From Tessaracoccus sp. MC1679 (GTDB lineage Bacteria; Actinomycetota; Actinomycetes; Propionibacteriales; Propionibacteriaceae), in NCBI RefSeq assembly GCF_014164775.1, contig NZ_JACJGB010000005.1, forward strand, positions 62,001-126,000: 64,000 nt of DNA. Reading direction: 5' to 3'. Shown here one piece after another: positions 61,790-64,000 of this stretch. The position numbers and the translations under genes are program-made. The notes below the pieces were generated by a model. It saw only the letters and a program-made list of their open reading frames with translations. It did not search any database and had not been told where the DNA came from. Within the stretch, counting starts at the first letter, position 1. Every line of letters begins with the position of its first letter.

Positions 61790-61817
61790 GGGAATAGACC
61801 CCCGGGGGTGTGCGTTG
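61790..61817 (+). promoter_or_regulatory. SigR-type autoregulatory promoter of sigR
   Basis: GGGAAT (61790-61795), an 18-base spacer and GTTG (61814-61817) match the SigR/SigH consensus. It lies directly upstream of a possible ATG at 61827, so the transcript would carry an extended sigR frame. In Streptomyces, sigR has an equivalent autoregulatory promoter that makes a longer, unstable isoform. Confidence 0.8.
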
Positions 61818-61931
61818 TGGTGCTACATGAACGTCAAGCCCCTGGTGCCCCTGCGCGCCCGGCCCGCAGCGGGGGCCATTGCGGTGGCTGAGGCGGAGGC
61901 GATTGTCGCGGGGGCGCTATTCTCTCTTCTG

Positions 61932-62546
61932 ATGGACAGCGAGCTCGCCGCGGCCCCCGGGGACGCAGACACCCTCGACGCCGAAGCAGAGGCGTTCGAG
62001 GAGGAAGCGCTGAGCCATGTTGACCGGCTCTACGCCGCCGCGATGCGGATGACCCGCAACCCTGCCGACGCCGAGGACATCGTCCAGGAGACCTACGCCA
62101 AGGCGTTCGCGTCGCGCCGCACCTTCACGCCGGGCACCAACCTGAAGGCCTGGCTGTACAGGATCCTGACCAACACCTACATCAACGCCTACCGCAAGGC
62201 GCAGCGCTCCCCACAATCCAGCAGCGACGAGGCGGTCTCGGACTGGCAGCTCGCCCGCGCGGCCTCGCACGATTCGGCCGGACTGCGCAGCGCCGAGATG
62301 GAGGCCCTGGACCAGACCCCGGACGGGGCCGTGGCCGAGGCCATCGCACAGCTGCCTGAGAACTTCCGGATGGCGGTGCTGCTCAGCGACGTGGAGGGCT
62401 TCTCCTACAAGGAGATCGCCGAGATCATGGGCACGCCCATCGGCACGGTCATGAGCAGGCTCAACAGGGGCCGCTCGCAGCTCCGGGACCTGCTGGCAGA
62501 TTACGCACGTGACAATGGCATCGGCCGCAGGAGTGGGGGACGGTGA
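61932..62546 (+). CDS. sigR: ECF sigma factor SigR/SigH (redox-stress type)
   Basis: A 204-residue ECF12-type sigma factor that, with the zinc anti-sigma RsrA, directs thiol-oxidative stress genes such as thioredoxin and mycothiol systems. Region 2 is [57 protein letters not shown]; region 4 is [55 protein letters not shown] box (61918-61923) is 8 bases before the ATG at 61932. An in-frame ATG at 61827, downstream of the SigR-type promoter, would add 35 residues. The stop overlaps rsrA. Confidence 0.93.
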   Translation: MDSELAAAPGDADTLDAEAEAFEEEALSHVDRLYAAAMRMTRNPADAEDIVQETYAKAFASRRTFTPGTNLKAWLYRILTNTYINAYRKAQRSPQSSSDEAVSDWQLARAASHDSAGLRSAEMEALDQTPDGAVAEAIAQLPENFRMAVLLSDVEGFSYKEIAEIMGTPIGTVMSRLNRGRSQLRDLLADYARDNGIGRRSGGR

Positions 62547-62818
62547 TGGCGGATCCGGACATGTCCTCGCACGAGCACGACGAGATGGACGAGTGCGTGC
62601 AGGCGCTCTCGCAGGTCCATTCGTTCCTGCGCAACGAGCTCCTCGAGGGTGACGCGGACCTGATCCGGCTGCACCTTCACGCCTGTGAGCGATGTATGGA
62701 GAACTTCGAGATCGAGTCCACGATCACCGAGATGATCCAGCGCAGTCAGCTGGCGGCCAAGGCGCCGGCCACGCTGAGTGCGCGGATCCAGACGATGCGA
62801 GTGACCCGCACCCACTGA
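62546..62818 (+). CDS. rsrA: Zinc-binding anti-sigma factor RsrA
   Basis: A 90-residue anti-sigma factor with the ZAS motif: His 43-x3-Cys 47-x2-Cys 50 (HLHACERC), plus Cys 17 in DECVQAL. On disulfide stress the cysteines oxidise, zinc is lost and SigR is released (established for Streptomyces RsrA and mycobacterial RshA). The ATG at 62546 overlaps the sigR stop by 1 base; a GTG at 62543 is equally possible. A GC-rich terminator follows. Confidence 0.93.
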   Translation: MADPDMSSHEHDEMDECVQALSQVHSFLRNELLEGDADLIRLHLHACERCMENFEIESTITEMIQRSQLAAKAPATLSARIQTMRVTRTH

Positions 62819-62835
62819 TCACAGGACAACGCAAC

Positions 62836-62871
62836 AGCCCCCGCAGGGATCCGCGGGGGCTTATTGGTTTT
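62836..62871. terminator. Terminator between rsrA and bL37
   Basis: A 9-bp stem, AGCCCCCGC (62836-62844) with GCGGGGGCT (62853-62861), followed by TTATTGGTTTT. It serves rsrA on the plus strand and may also stop bL37 transcripts from the other side. Confidence 0.85.
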
Positions 62872-62883
62872 CGGGGCCTCGGC

Positions 62884-62958
62884 TCAGGTGTTGGGACGCT
62901 TGCCGTGGTTGGCCTTGTTCTTGCGGCGAGCGCGACGCTTGCGTCCGGTCTTACCCAT
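62884..62958 (-). CDS. Ribosomal protein bL37
   Basis: A 24-residue very basic peptide, MGKTGRKRRARRKNKANHGK followed by RPNT. It matches actinobacterial bL37 (mycobacterial form ends SKANHGKRPNA), a small protein that sits in the 50S subunit and is unique to actinobacterial ribosomes. The ATG has an AAGGAG site 7 bases upstream. It is easily missed because of its size. Confidence 0.88.
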   Translation of the reverse strand: MGKTGRKRRARRKNKANHGKRPNT

Positions 62959-63055
62959 GAGAGTCTCCTTGTATTTCAGTAGCTGTAGGACACCACATTG
63001 TGCCAGATCGACCCCCGCGCATGCTAAAGCCCATCCATGGCAAGCTGGGTCCGTG

Positions 63056-64000
63056 ATGCGAGACCTCGGAAAGCTGACCGACGACGAGTGGCTGGACGCC
63101 TTCGTCTCCCAGTGGCATCTGCTGGCAGACCTCAGTTTTTCGGATCTGGTGCTGTGGAAGCCCCTCACCGAGGAGGGCGAGGTGTTCTCGTGCACCGCGC
63201 AGGTGCGGCCGGTGACGGGACCGACCGCACTGGAGGAGGACATCGTCGGGGAGACGATCGAGTTCGAGCCCGATCATCAGGTGACGGTCGCGTTCATGAC
63301 GCACGCCATCGCCGAGACCAGCGACAACGAGTTGGGCGCCGGGATCCCGGTGGACGTGTGGGCCATCCCGGTGCTGCGGCACGACCGTCCCATCGCGGTC
63401 ATCGAACGCCACACCAACCAGATGGGGATGCGGGCCACCGGCGCGCTGGAGGAGAACTTCATCGAGGCCGCTGAGATCCTCACCCAGATGCTGATGCGCG
63501 GCGAGTTCCCGCTGGTCACGCCGTCGGACAAGGCGTTGGCGCCGCGCGCGGCCGACGGCGTCCTCAGGGTGATGCCGGACGGCGTGATCTCCTACGCGAG
63601 CCCCAACGCCGTGACCGGCTTCCGTCGCCTCGGTGCCGTCGGCGACATCGAGGGGGAGCACTTCCGCGACCTGACGCGCCAGCTGCGCGACCGCGTCGAA
63701 TCGATGGGGCAGACCGTTGACGCCGACCTCGACGGCCGGCTCACGCTGGAGTTCGACGTCGAGTCACGTGGCGCCTCGATGCGCTTCGTGCTGCTCCCGC
63801 TGTGGCTCGAGTACACCTCCGCCGGCATGCTGGTGCTCTGCCGTGACACGACGGACCTCCGCCGCCGCGACCGGATGCTCGTCACCAAGGACGCCACCAT
63901 CCGCGAGATCCACCACCGCGTGAAGAACAACCTGCAGACTGTAGCCGCACTGCTGCGAATGCAGTCGCGCCGGCTGTCGTCACCTGAGGGCAAGGAGGCG
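63056..64000 (+). CDS. PdtaS-like sensor histidine kinase, N-terminal part
   Basis: The first 315 residues of a kinase cut by the window edge. The N-terminal 140 residues form a GAF-like sensor (LADLSFSDLVLWKPLTEEGEVFSCTAQVRPVTGPTALEEDIVG), then a PAS-like region (ADGVLRVMPDGVISYASPNAVTGFRRLG), then the HisKA_2 phospho-acceptor helix EIHHRVKNNLQTVAALLRMQSRR (His 286/287). This layout matches PdtaS, which with PdtaR controls translation of specific mRNAs in mycobacteria. sigH/rshA are close to pdtaS there as well. The ATG at 63056 or GTG at 63053 starts it. The ATPase domain lies outside the window. Confidence 0.9.
   Translation, partial: MRDLGKLTDDEWLDAFVSQWHLLADLSFSDLVLWKPLTEEGEVFSCTAQVRPVTGPTALEEDIVGETIEFEPDHQVTVAFMTHAIAETSDNELGAGIPVDVWAIPVLRHDRPIAVIERHTNQMGMRATGALEENFIEAAEILTQMLMRGEFPLVTPSDKALAPRAADGVLRVMPDGVISYASPNAVTGFRRLGAVGDIEGEHFRDLTRQLRDRVESMGQTVDADLDGRLTLEFDVESRGASMRFVLLPLWLEYTSAGMLVLCRDTTDLRRRDRMLVTKDATIREIHHRVKNNLQTVAALLRMQSRRLSSPEGKEA

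Overview
The window is high-GC bacterial DNA with tightly packed genes, many 1-13 bp overlaps, frequent GTG starts and many leaderless-looking promoters. Gene content and order point to an actinobacterium: mycobacterial-type sigA/sigB, a sigR-rsrA zinc anti-sigma pair, UvrD2, UPF0182, the 24-residue ribosomal protein bL37 and a PdtaS-like kinase. A PPA1309-family protein and the general order suggest the Propionibacteriaceae (inference). No phage, CRISPR array, rRNA operon or intact insertion sequence was found.

Layout. 153-11585: ilvD, a CorA/VTT/AEC transport run, YbjN-like, PNPOx-like and universal-stress proteins, an HrpA helicase and an acyl-CoA thioesterase. 11663-14180: divergent sigB and sigA. 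14168-17397: glutamine amidotransferase, YbdK-type ligase, aminotransferase. 17412-27451: recC-recB-recD facing uvrD2. 27442-34410: a block that resembles, from memory, the mycobacterial Rv3193-Rv3198 neighbourhood: TOMM/cyclodehydratase-like protein, zinc ribbon, degenerate zincin, membrane PDZ-Lon protease, PPA1309 protein and UPF0182. 34420-38676: an M16 peptidase pair, a DUF1349 protein and an aldo/keto reductase.

38740-48396 is accessory-looking. It starts at an initiator tRNA and carries a cytidylate kinase-like gene, a frameshifted sugar transporter, a RecQ-phosphoribosyltransferase fusion, a baeRF3 protein, a pRiA4b ORF-3-like protein, a decayed DUF222/HNH gene and two repeat families. 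48397-55541 holds a LacI regulator, a FUSC protein and a five-gene oligopeptide-type ABC operon. 55767-64000 returns to core genes: serA, a repeat cluster, hisN, rsgA-aroA-doxX, an SRAP protein, sigR-rsrA, bL37 and the start of a histidine kinase. This last part resembles mycobacterial Rv3220c-Rv3228.

Regulatory logic visible in the DNA: sigR and sigB are both preceded by the SigH/SigR-type promoter GGAA(T/C)-N18-GTTG. This suggests that redox stress, through RsrA and SigR, feeds sigR itself and the alternative sigma gene sigB 49 kb away. Many single genes have a TANNNT box 6-8 bases before the start codon, the signature of leaderless mRNAs. Unexplained DNA includes four copies of a 10-bp motif spaced exactly 21 bp apart near 28 kb, a perfect 20-bp palindrome inside the initiator tRNA promoter, and REP-like repeats shared between 47 kb and 57 kb.
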